Shown here: positions 24,907-32,439 of the stretch, in pieces | Position numbering within the stretch: the stretch's first letter is position 1 | Layout: each line of letters starts with the position of its first letter | NCBI RefSeq assembly: GCF_005503145.1 | Contig: NZ_SCNV01000024.1 | Span: 1-64,000 of the forward strand | Length of the DNA stretch: 64,000 nucleotides | Direction: 5' to 3' | From: Burkholderia sp. 4M9327F10 | GTDB taxonomy: Bacteria; Pseudomonadota; Gammaproteobacteria; Burkholderiales; Burkholderiaceae | Notes under the pieces: model-generated | Told to the model about the DNA's origin: nothing | The model's database searches: none | Seen by the model: the letters and a program-made list of their open reading frames with translations, nothing else | Made by a program: the position numbers and the translations under genes

Positions 24907-26211
24907 TTACCGTAGCTTGGCCACGTCGTTGGCGTTCACCGTCGCTGCCGGATTGCCGAACTGCTTCGTCACGTAGTTGGTGAGCGCGGCGATCTGCGCA
25001 TCGGAGAGCTCGGTGGCGAACGCGGGCATGCCGACATCGTTACCGCCTGCCTTGCGATGCACGCCGTGCAGAATGACCTGCGCGAGATTGCCGGGGTTGG
25101 ACGCGCCGACCGTCGAGTTATGGAACAGCGGCGGATAGTACCCGTCGGGCGTGCCCTGGCCATGCGCCTGGTGACAGGTCGCGCAGTTGCCCAGATAGAG
25201 GCGTGCCGGATCGAGCGCTTCGCTCAATGCGACGCCGCGCAGGCGCGTCACGTCGGTTGCCGGGGTGCCCCAGGCGGAGCGCGAGCGTGCGGCGCCGTCG
25301 CTGACCGCGGGCACCGTGCGGATATACGTCGCAATCGCGTCGATATCCGCATCGCTCATGTGCGAGAAGCTGTGCTGTACCGCTTCGCCCATTGGCCCGG
25401 CCGCTTGCGCGAGGCCCGGCACGCTGCCGGTCTGCAGGTACTGCACCAGTTGCGCCTGACTCCACGAGCCGATCCCGCTGTTCGGGTCCGACGTGATGTT
25501 GTAGCCGTCCCAGCCCGCCAGCACCGAACCGCTCAGGAAGCCGCTGCCGGTTTCATCGAGCGCCTTTTCCTGCATGCCGAAACCGCGCGGGGTATGGCAG
25601 GTGCTGCAATGGGCGAGCCCCTGTACCAGATACGCGCCGCGATTCCATGCAACGCTCTGGCTCGGCTTGGCCTGATACGCGCCTTCCTTCAGGAACACCC
25701 AGTTCCATACCGTGAGCGGCCAACGCATGTTGAGCGGCCACGGAATATCGCTCTGACGCTGCGCTTGATTGACAGGCGCGACGCCAAATCTGAAGTACGC
25801 ATACAGTGCCTTCACGTCGTCATCGCTGATCTTCGCGTACGACACGTACGGCATCGCCGGATACAGGTTGTGTCCGTCCCTGGCGACGCCTTTGCGTACC
25901 GCGCGGTCAAAGTCTTCGAGCGTCCACGTGCCAATGCCCGTTTGTGCATCCGGCGTGATATTGCTCGAATAGATCGTGCCGAGCATCGGCACCTTCAGCG
26001 GCAGGCCGCCCGCAAACGGCTTTCCCTTGACGGTGCTATGGCAGGCCATGCAATCGCCGGCTACCGCCAGATACTCGCCCTGCTTGATCAGCGCAGCGTT
26101 GCCGGCGGCGCTATTGGCGGAATCCGCCGCATCGGCGCGGGCGAACGAGGGCAGGGCCAGCGCGGCGGCCAGCGCGGTTGCCATCAGCGTGAAAAAGGTT
26201 TTCTTCAGCAT
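24907..26211 (-). CDS. Triheme cytochrome c subunit of FAD-glucose-type dehydrogenase
   Basis: The 434-residue protein has an N-terminal signal peptide (residues 1-26) and three haem c sites: CMACH, CSTCH and CATCH. This is the membrane-associated electron-acceptor (beta) subunit that passes electrons from the FAD subunit to quinone. It is the third gene of a minus-strand operon, small subunit, catalytic subunit, cytochrome, each separated by a single base, so translation is coupled. Subunit order and sizes match the FAD-dependent glucose dehydrogenase of Burkholderia cepacia. Related complexes oxidise gluconate, sorbitol or fructose, so the sugar is inferred, not proven. Confidence 0.93.
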   Translation of the reverse strand: MLKKTFFTLMATALAAALALPSFARADAADSANSAAGNAALIKQGEYLAVAGDCMACHSTVKGKPFAGGLPLKVPMLGTIYSSNITPDAQTGIGTWTLEDFDRAVRKGVARDGHNLYPAMPYVSYAKISDDDVKALYAYFRFGVAPVNQAQRQSDIPWPLNMRWPLTVWNWVFLKEGAYQAKPSQSVAWNRGAYLVQGLAHCSTCHTPRGFGMQEKALDETGSGFLSGSVLAGWDGYNITSDPNSGIGSWSQAQLVQYLQTGSVPGLAQAAGPMGEAVQHSFSHMSDADIDAIATYIRTVPAVSDGAARSRSAWGTPATDVTRLRGVALSEALDPARLYLGNCATCHQAHGQGTPDGYYPPLFHNSTVGASNPGNLAQVILHGVHRKAGGNDVGMPAFATELSDAQIAALTNYVTKQFGNPAATVNANDVAKLR

Positions 26212-26212
26212 G

Positions 26213-27823
26213 TCAAACTTCCTTCTTCAACTGGTCCGCCATGCGCAGCGCGAGCGCCGCGATGGTCAGCGTCACGTTGACCGTGCCCACCGTCGGCATG
26301 GTCGCGCTGCTGGAAATGAACAGGTTCGGATGGTCGAAGGTGCGGCAATCCTTGTCGACCACCGAATCGCGCGGGTCGCTGCCCATGATGGTCGCGCCGG
26401 TGATGTGATTGTTCGGCGCGAACTCGTCCTGGAAGTGCACGTTCGTGCCACCCAGCACCTTGGCCGCCGTCGCGTAGACCTCGCGTGTGTGCGCAGCGCC
26501 GCGCTTCACGTAGTCGTCGATACGGTAGGTGATTTCGGGGCGAGGAATGCCGATTGCGTCGGTCTCCGTCCTGCTCGGCACAATGCGGTTTTCCGGCGCG
26601 GGCAGGATTTCGTGGAAGCAGTCGAACTCCACAAAACGCGCCGACTGGTCGCGAATCCGCGCATCGAGCTCGGCGGGCTTGAGCACCTTGCCTTCGGCAA
26701 AAATCTTCTGCGTTTCCTGGTCGACGCGAGACAGGTTCGACAGGTGGATTTTCTTGGCGGCTTCGGTGGCGCGGAATGGACCATCGCGAAAGCCGATCAG
26801 CGAGGTCATTTCCTGCGGACCGCGGCCGGGCCACAGCTTCTCGTTCGCATAGAACGTGACGCCCGTGCCGGGGTGGTCCATCAGGTTGCGGCCCACCATG
26901 TCGGAGCTGTTGCCTACGCCGTTCGGGAAGTCGTGGCTTGTCGACATCAGCATGATCTTCGGCGTTTCAATGCCGTTCGCCGCGAGCACGAAGTACTTGC
27001 CCTCGACGCGATGCTCGTTGCCTTGCGGGTCCTTGTACAGGGCAGCCGTGATCTGCTTTTGCGGGCCCGCTTCGAGCTTGTAGACAACCGCGTTGTCGAT
27101 CAGCTTCGCGCCGGCCTGCTCGGCCTTTTCGACGTGCACGATACCGTTGTACATCGCACCGATCGGACAGATCGGCATGCAGTTGTTGTTGCCGCAGCAG
27201 GTGGGGCGCCCGTCATACGGACGGCTGTTGCGCGCCACCGGTTCGGTCACCACATGAAACTTCGGATCGTAGCCGTTGAGCGCGCTCTTGATGGTCGCTT
27301 CGTTGTACGAGAGCGGCAGCGGCTGCATCGGGTAGGGCTGGCTGCGCGGCGAGCCGAGTTCTTCATCGGACGGACCCCACACGCCCAGCTCTTCTTCGGC
27401 ACGTTGATAGTAGTGCTCAAGATCATCGTACTGCAGCGGCCAGTCGCGGCCTACGCCGTAGACGGTCTTCATCTTGAAGTCGTTCGGCATGAAGCGCCAC
27501 GCCGACGCGGCCCAGTGCCACGTCGTGCCGCCCACCGCGCGGATGTATTGCGAGTTGAATTTGTGCTCGCCCTTCAGGATCAGATAGTTGTTGGGCGGGC
27601 CGTACTCGGGATGCGGCGCCCACGCGCTCGACGGATACGGCGCGGAGTTATCGGACTTGTCGGGCTGGTTGCGAAAGCGCTCGACGATCTGCCAGCGTGG
27701 CATGCGCGGCCCCGCTTCGAGCAGGATCACGGATTTGCCGGCGAGGGCGAGCTGGTGCGCGACGATCGCGCCCGCCACGCCCGAGCCTACTACGACGACG
27801 TCGGCTTGCAGGGTATCGGCCAT
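26213..27823 (-). CDS. GMC-family FAD dehydrogenase catalytic subunit (FAD-GDH alpha-like)
   Basis: The 536-residue GMC flavoprotein starts with the FAD-binding fold VVVGSGVAGAIVAHQLA (residues 9-25). Residues 209-219 read CCGNNNCMPIC, that is CC-X4-C-X3-C (Cys209, 210, 215, 219). This is the [3Fe-4S] ligand set described for the FAD-glucose dehydrogenase alpha subunit. The C-terminal catalytic region contains NNHITGATIMG with the expected active-site histidine. It oxidises a sugar or sugar alcohol in the periplasm and hands electrons through the Fe-S centre to the triheme subunit. It has no signal of its own and should be carried out by the Tat-signal-bearing small subunit upstream. Overall sequence strongly recalls the B. 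cepacia enzyme. Confidence 0.93.
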   Translation of the reverse strand: MADTLQADVVVVGSGVAGAIVAHQLALAGKSVILLEAGPRMPRWQIVERFRNQPDKSDNSAPYPSSAWAPHPEYGPPNNYLILKGEHKFNSQYIRAVGGTTWHWAASAWRFMPNDFKMKTVYGVGRDWPLQYDDLEHYYQRAEEELGVWGPSDEELGSPRSQPYPMQPLPLSYNEATIKSALNGYDPKFHVVTEPVARNSRPYDGRPTCCGNNNCMPICPIGAMYNGIVHVEKAEQAGAKLIDNAVVYKLEAGPQKQITAALYKDPQGNEHRVEGKYFVLAANGIETPKIMLMSTSHDFPNGVGNSSDMVGRNLMDHPGTGVTFYANEKLWPGRGPQEMTSLIGFRDGPFRATEAAKKIHLSNLSRVDQETQKIFAEGKVLKPAELDARIRDQSARFVEFDCFHEILPAPENRIVPSRTETDAIGIPRPEITYRIDDYVKRGAAHTREVYATAAKVLGGTNVHFQDEFAPNNHITGATIMGSDPRDSVVDKDCRTFDHPNLFISSSATMPTVGTVNVTLTIAALALRMADQLKKEV

Positions 27824-27824
27824 G

Positions 27825-28343
27825 TCAGGATTGTTTTTCTAGAGGTTTGGCGGCCCAGAAGCCGGGCTTGTTGGGGCAGTACGAACGGATGATCAGCGTG
27901 TCGGATACGACGCGATACATCAGCGCTTCTTCGTAGGTCACCACGACGTTATCGACGGTGCCCAGATACCAGCCTTCCATGATGCGCAGCGCGAGCGTCT
28001 GGTCGCGCGGGCCGGGCGACCCGGCGGCGAGCGCTCCCGCCAGTTGCGGCAGGCGCGAGGCCAGGTCGGGGGCGGACTTTTGCAGCGCGGCGAGCAGGCG
28101 CGCGCCGACTTCGCGATCGAGCCCGGACCTGGCCGTCAGCGCCTGCGACAGGGTCATGAATGCATCGAGCGGAGCGGCTGTGCTGCTATCGGCCAGCGCC
28201 CGCAGGGTCAGCGAGCCGGTCAGCCCGGCCACGCTCAACGCGAGCGCGCCCTGCAGCCACTGGCGGCGGCCGGCCGATGCTAGCGGCGCCTCGGAGCGCA
28301 CGGCGCTCGCGGCAGGGTCGCCGTGCGAGTCATCTCGGTTCAA
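27825..28343 (-). CDS. Tat-exported small subunit of sugar dehydrogenase complex
   Basis: The 172-residue product carries a twin-arginine signal (GRRQWLQGALALSVAGL, about residues 25-41) and ends with YCPNKPGFWAAKP, a signature of the gamma subunit of FAD-dependent glucose, sorbitol and fructose dehydrogenases. The family is needed for folding and hitch-hiker export of the catalytic subunit. It is first in the operon, and its stop is one base from the next start. The promoter, 57-78 bases upstream, contains a 14-bp LacI-type palindrome. Confidence 0.9.
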   Translation of the reverse strand: MNRDDSHGDPAASAVRSEAPLASAGRRQWLQGALALSVAGLTGSLTLRALADSSTAAPLDAFMTLSQALTARSGLDREVGARLLAALQKSAPDLASRLPQLAGALAAGSPGPRDQTLALRIMEGWYLGTVDNVVVTYEEALMYRVVSDTLIIRSYCPNKPGFWAAKPLEKQS

Positions 28344-28690
28344 TTTGACGTTCCTCTTTTGTTCTCGACGTAAGGCCGTTGTGGGGTGTTTGCGGGCTGA
28401 TTATAAATGGAACCGGTTCCAGTTCGCCATGAACGCGGCAGGGCATGAGTTTTAGCGGCAGCGTCCAGCCTGCACAACGCGCACAGGGCGGGCGCACAAT
28501 GGATAGCGGGCTTCGGCAATCGGCAGCGATGGGCAAAAGGCATCTTCGGCATGAAGCGAACTCATATTTGTTTTCAGGGTTAACCCGTATTATCTTGAAT
28601 TCTGCAAAGATCGCAGGTGGAATCGTTTTCAGTTTTTCCACCGCCGCGATCGAAGCCCCGGTCCAACCCAGTTTTCATCGCCAAGGCTCA
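28344..28690. other. Divergent promoter region, dehydrogenase operon / FUSC gene
   Basis: A 347-base gap. It contains the minus-strand promoter with its palindromic operator (28400-28421) and a second perfect palindrome GGGTTAACCC (28577-28586) about 105 bases upstream of the FUSC start. No small gene is convincing. Confidence 0.5.
28400..28421 (-). promoter_or_regulatory. Promoter -10 with LacI-type operator for the dehydrogenase operon
   Basis: On the minus strand a perfect -10 TATAAT occupies 28405-28400. Immediately upstream lies the perfect 14-bp palindrome TGGAACCGGTTCCA (28408-28421), with the central CG typical of LacI/GalR-family operators. The site sits in the -35/-10 spacer, an ideal place for repression. 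The start codon of the small subunit is about 57 bases downstream. The -35 is weak. Confidence 0.75.
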
Positions 28691-30886
28691 ATGTTTGGTC
28701 ATTTCCAGCGCAAGGCAAAACACGCGGGCAACCGCCGCCTGAACACCCTGCATGCATTCGCCGACACCCTGGCGCGCCGCCGCCCGGTGTGGATGGTGTC
28801 GTTCGCGGTCGACGAGACGAATCTTTCCGAGGGGCTGCGGGCGGCCTGCGCGTCCACGGCGATGCTGCTGCTCGGCAACCTGCTGCACAACCCGATGTTT
28901 GCGTGGGCGGCAATCGGCGCGTTCTGGACCTGCCTCGCCGATGCGGCGGGGACCAACCGCATGCGCTTCGCTTCGATGCTGAGCTTTGCGCTGCTCTCCA
29001 CGCTCTGCGGCGGCCTCACCTCGTTCGCCTCGGGCGCCGGGACGCTGGCCGCGACCATTGCGATCCTGGTGTTCGCGACGGCTGGCGCGTTTGCCCGCGT
29101 GTGGGGCGCGGCGGCTTCGCAAGTGGGGATTCTGGCGGCGACCGCCTGCGTGGTGACGGTCGACAGGCCGATGCATAGCGTGCGCGGCGGCCTGCTGTTC
29201 CTTGCCATCTACCTGTCGGGTTGCCTGTTTGCGGTGGTGCTCAGTCTGACCGTCTGGCGCATCCATCCGTTTGGCCCGAGCCGCATGGCCCTGCGCGCCG
29301 TCTACGGACGGCTTGCCGATATTGCGCTCGACAGCGCGCGGCTGTTGCGCCGCGAGCGCGCCGACTTCGGCCTGTGGGCGCGTCATGCGGCAACCTATCG
29401 CGGCCAGGCGCGCGCTGCGCTGGAGACGGCCCGCAAGGTGCTGGCCAAGGTGCCGAACTCGCGGGTCGACAAGCGCGAGAGCTACGAGAACCTGCTGCTG
29501 GCGCTGGCCGACACCGAGCGCCTGTTTGCCTATCTGATCGCCGTCACCGACGCCTGCGAGCGCGGCCATCACAACCTGCGCGAGCCGCAGCGGGCGGCGC
29601 GTGTCCTCTCGGCGCTCGCCGAGGTGCTGCTGCGGATCGGCCGCGCCGTCAGCGAAGATCCGGGCGCGAGGCCCGCGCCGCAAACAGGCAAGGCGGGCGA
29701 TGCGGACCACCCGCGCGGCGGCCAGCCGCGGGCCACATCGGCCGCGTTGCAGCGCCGCTTGCAGAAGCTGGCGGGGGCGCTGGAAACGGCGCTCGGCGAG
29801 CCGTTGTCGCTCAAGCTTCACGCGGGTCCGCTCGACATCGAGCCGCCGACGCGGCGTGAGCTCGGCTGGTTCGACGCCGCACTCGATAACGTGGCGCGCG
29901 CCTGGATGACGCTCAAGGCCAACGCGTCGCTCGAGTCGATCGGGCTGCGCCATGCCGCCCGCGTCGGCGTGGCCGTGACGGCGGGCTTCATGATCGTGCG
30001 GACCCTGCATGTGCCGTTCGGCTACTGGGCCACCATGGCGACCCTGCTGATCCTGCAACCCTCGATTGCCGGCACTTGGCCACGCAGTATCGAGCGGGCC
30101 GCGGGAAGTATCGCCGGGGGGCTGCTGGCGGCCGCGATCGGCGTCGCCATCCATTCGCCGCTCGGCATCTCGCTCGTGGTGTTTCCGCTGGTATGCGCCA
30201 CCATGGCGCTGCGCACGGTGAGCTACAGCCTGTTCGTGCTGTTCCTGACGCCAAGCTTCGTGCTGGTCGCGGACTTCGCCGCGCCCGCCGCGACCCAGTG
30301 GGGTTACGCGTTCACCCGGCTCGGCAATAACGTGCTCGGCTGCGCGATTGCGTTGCTGGCCACCTTCCTGCTCTGGCCGAGCCGCGAACCGGTCGATTTC
30401 CGCACCCGGCTGGCCGATGCGGTGGCGGCAAACCTCGACTATCTGATGGGCTCGCTGCAACACGCCGGCGGCGAGGACACCGAAGTGGAGCGGCTGCGCC
30501 GCGCCGCCGGCCTGGCAAGCAACAACGCCGAGGAGGCGTTTAACCGGCTGCGACTGGAGAAGCTGGAGAGTTCGCTGGCCGACCGCGCCGCCATCACCGC
30601 GCTCGCGCTGCTGCGGCGCGTGGCCGGCACGGCGACCCGCATGCGGCTCGCCGCCCACAAGACAAGGGCGGACGCTGCGCTGATCGAATGGATTGCAGCG
30701 GTCAGCAAGGAGCTCGACGCGCACCTGCGCAGCGGGCGGCAGGGGGCGCCGCATGAGACGTTTTCCCGTCAGCACCTGTCACTGGTCGAAGCCGACGCGG
30801 TCAATCAGGTCTCGCATCTGCGCCGCCTGCTGGTGGAGAAAGCCAGTGGCCTCGAGGAGGGCGCCGTCAAACCGGTGCTGTCGTGA
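28691..30886 (+). CDS. FUSC-family inner-membrane protein
   Basis: Start ATG 28691 (MFGHFQRKAKHAG) follows AAGG; the open frame further upstream is not protein-like. The 731-residue protein has two blocks of transmembrane helices, near residues 55-165 and 405-545. Each is followed by a long cytoplasmic helical domain. This is the repeated FUSC/YccS layout of aromatic-acid exporters such as AaeB. The second block includes YWATMATLLILQPSI. It stands alone without an HlyD partner, unlike the second FUSC gene at 38593-40776. Substrate unknown. Confidence 0.85.
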   Translation: MFGHFQRKAKHAGNRRLNTLHAFADTLARRRPVWMVSFAVDETNLSEGLRAACASTAMLLLGNLLHNPMFAWAAIGAFWTCLADAAGTNRMRFASMLSFALLSTLCGGLTSFASGAGTLAATIAILVFATAGAFARVWGAAASQVGILAATACVVTVDRPMHSVRGGLLFLAIYLSGCLFAVVLSLTVWRIHPFGPSRMALRAVYGRLADIALDSARLLRRERADFGLWARHAATYRGQARAALETARKVLAKVPNSRVDKRESYENLLLALADTERLFAYLIAVTDACERGHHNLREPQRAARVLSALAEVLLRIGRAVSEDPGARPAPQTGKAGDADHPRGGQPRATSAALQRRLQKLAGALETALGEPLSLKLHAGPLDIEPPTRRELGWFDAALDNVARAWMTLKANASLESIGLRHAARVGVAVTAGFMIVRTLHVPFGYWATMATLLILQPSIAGTWPRSIERAAGSIAGGLLAAAIGVAIHSPLGISLVVFPLVCATMALRTVSYSLFVLFLTPSFVLVADFAAPAATQWGYAFTRLGNNVLGCAIALLATFLLWPSREPVDFRTRLADAVAANLDYLMGSLQHAGGEDTEVERLRRAAGLASNNAEEAFNRLRLEKLESSLADRAAITALALLRRVAGTATRMRLAAHKTRADAALIEWIAAVSKELDAHLRSGRQGAPHETFSRQHLSLVEADAVNQVSHLRRLLVEKASGLEEGAVKPVLS

Positions 30887-30887
30887 G

Positions 30888-30975
30888 GTTGCGCTGACTT
30901 TGCGTCGAAGTTGCGCTGAAGTTGCGTTGAAGTTGCGTTGAAGTTGCGTTGAAGTTGCGCTGAAGTTACGTCGCA
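30888..30975. repeat. 11-bp tandem repeat array after FUSC gene
   Basis: Eight 11-bp units fill 30888-30975, starting one base after the FUSC stop codon. The core unit is GTTGCGYTGAA; five consecutive units (30910-30964) match it exactly, three of them identical GTTGCGTTGAA copies at 30921-30953. The edge copies are degenerate. It ends 18 bases before the stop of the convergent sugar-binding protein gene. Confidence 0.93.
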
Positions 30976-30993
30976 GTCGTCCCGGCGGCGCGC

Positions 30994-31953
30994 TCAGCCA
31001 CCCGCTCCCGTCACCAGTTGCAGCGGGGTTTCGATGAACGGCGAGAGATCCTGCTGCCGGGTCATTTCCGTGAGCGCCTTGAGCGCGACATCCACACCGA
31101 ACACGGCTTGGCGCGCCGCGAATTGATCCACCGTGGCGAGCATCCGGCCGGTATCGAGCAGCGGCTTGATATCCGCGTCGTTGTTATAACCCGTGATGTA
31201 CACATGGCCGGTTCTTCGCGCAATGCGGACCGCGTCGACGGCGCCCGTCGCCATGTTGTCGTTCGCGCATAGCAGCGCGCGCAGCCGCGGATGCTGCGCG
31301 AGCATTGCCGCTGCCGCGGCCTTGCCCTTGCTGTAGACCCAGTCGCCCGGCGTCGCCGCGACAATCTTCATGCCCGCCGCACTCATCGCACTGCGGAAGC
31401 CCTCGTTGCGCTGCTGCGCATTGCTGTCGCTGGTGACGCCTTCTATGATGCCGACCTCGTCACCGCGCGTCAGTTTGCTGGCGACGTAATTCGCCACCAT
31501 CACCGCGCCCTTGCGATTGTCCGGGCCGACAAACGGCACGGTGAGGTGGGCCGCATCGAGGGTTGCCTCGTCGAGCGGATTGTCGATGGTGATCACGATG
31601 ACGCCCGCACCGATGGCGCGCGCCACCACCGGCACGAGTGCTTTCGAATCGGTCGGGGCGAGCACGATGGCGTTCGTGCGCGCGGCGATCAGCGTCTCGA
31701 CCATGCGGATCTGGCTGGGCGTGTCGAGCTCGGTGCTGGTGCCGAGCACGTTCAGGTCGAACTGCGAGGCAAAATGTCTCTGATAGTTTTGTGCGGCGCT
31801 CGTCATGGCGACCGCGAACGGGTCAGCGAGCGACTTCAGCACGAGGGCGATCGTCTTGCCCGTGGGCGCCGCCCCGGTCATCTTCGAAACTGTCAGGCCG
31901 GCCGCTGCGAGCACACCGGCCACGAGCACGCGCCGGCGTGTCTTCTGTACCAT
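30994..31953 (-). CDS. Periplasmic sugar-binding protein (RbsB-like), orphan
   Basis: From ATG 31953 the protein is 319 residues. The signal region reads KTRRRVLVAGVLAAAGL and could be Sec- or Tat-type. The mature part is a type I periplasmic binding fold (TIALVLKSLADPFAVAMTSA; NAIVLAPTDSKALVP; CANDNMATGAVDAV; ITGYNNDADI), as in ribose- and galactose-binding proteins and LacI effector domains. No ABC permease or ATPase gene is adjacent, so it may serve a transporter elsewhere or act as a sensor partner. Signal-peptide RR at the start is notable. Ligand unknown. Confidence 0.87.
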   Translation of the reverse strand: MVQKTRRRVLVAGVLAAAGLTVSKMTGAAPTGKTIALVLKSLADPFAVAMTSAAQNYQRHFASQFDLNVLGTSTELDTPSQIRMVETLIAARTNAIVLAPTDSKALVPVVARAIGAGVIVITIDNPLDEATLDAAHLTVPFVGPDNRKGAVMVANYVASKLTRGDEVGIIEGVTSDSNAQQRNEGFRSAMSAAGMKIVAATPGDWVYSKGKAAAAAMLAQHPRLRALLCANDNMATGAVDAVRIARRTGHVYITGYNNDADIKPLLDTGRMLATVDQFAARQAVFGVDVALKALTEMTRQQDLSPFIETPLQLVTGAGG

Positions 31954-32439
31954 TGGCTTCCTTTTCTTGTGCGCGATGGTTAGCGCACAGGAATGATACA
32001 GCCTGACGCGGCGCGAGCCTCTCCGGCAAAACCTCGATACGCGGCTTATCGCACTGGTTGCGCGATGGCATGCGCAAGCTGCACGGCGCTCGCGGCGCGG
32101 CCGCAACGCCGCGGTCACACGGGCATGTTATTCACGGATAGTGAACGATGCGGCGGCACGGGCGGTCTATCTCCTGCACGGCGAAACGCGTGCGCCGCGT
32201 GGCAAGGTGTTTGATTCGCAGAATTCGTGTCGCTACTGAGACTTTTAAGGACTTTTAAGGCGAATCGACCTAACCTGAAGGTTCACGTGTTTCTTCCCTT
32301 GTGCTGTGCCTGTTTTTTCCTTGTCTCGTGCGTTCAGCATTGCCGTTCTTCTCTCTTACTGTTGACTAACAAGACCGCTGCTATCGGGCTCGCACCGCAG
32401 TACGCGGGTCCGGTCGCCGCTGTCGTAAAGGAGTAGCTC
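31954..32439. other. Intergenic region upstream of poxB, with 10-bp tandem duplication
   Basis: 486 bases between divergent genes. ACTTTTAAGG occurs twice in a row (32241-32250, 32251-32260). A short inverted repeat TTCAC-N5-GTGAA lies at 32131-32145. A 69-codon frame ending just before poxB has no family resemblance and is probably chance. The promoters of both flanking genes must be here but could not be placed. Confidence 0.4.

Noticed and set aside
32200..32215. Sigma-54-like promoter upstream of poxB
   Set aside because: TGGC at the -24 position is good, but the -12 part reads GA instead of GC, and no activator gene or upstream site is seen.
32227..32436. 69-codon open frame ending just before poxB
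   Set aside because: It includes a lipobox-like FLVSC but has no ribosome site, covers the TTTTAAGG repeat, and its end overlaps the poxB ribosome site; more likely chance.
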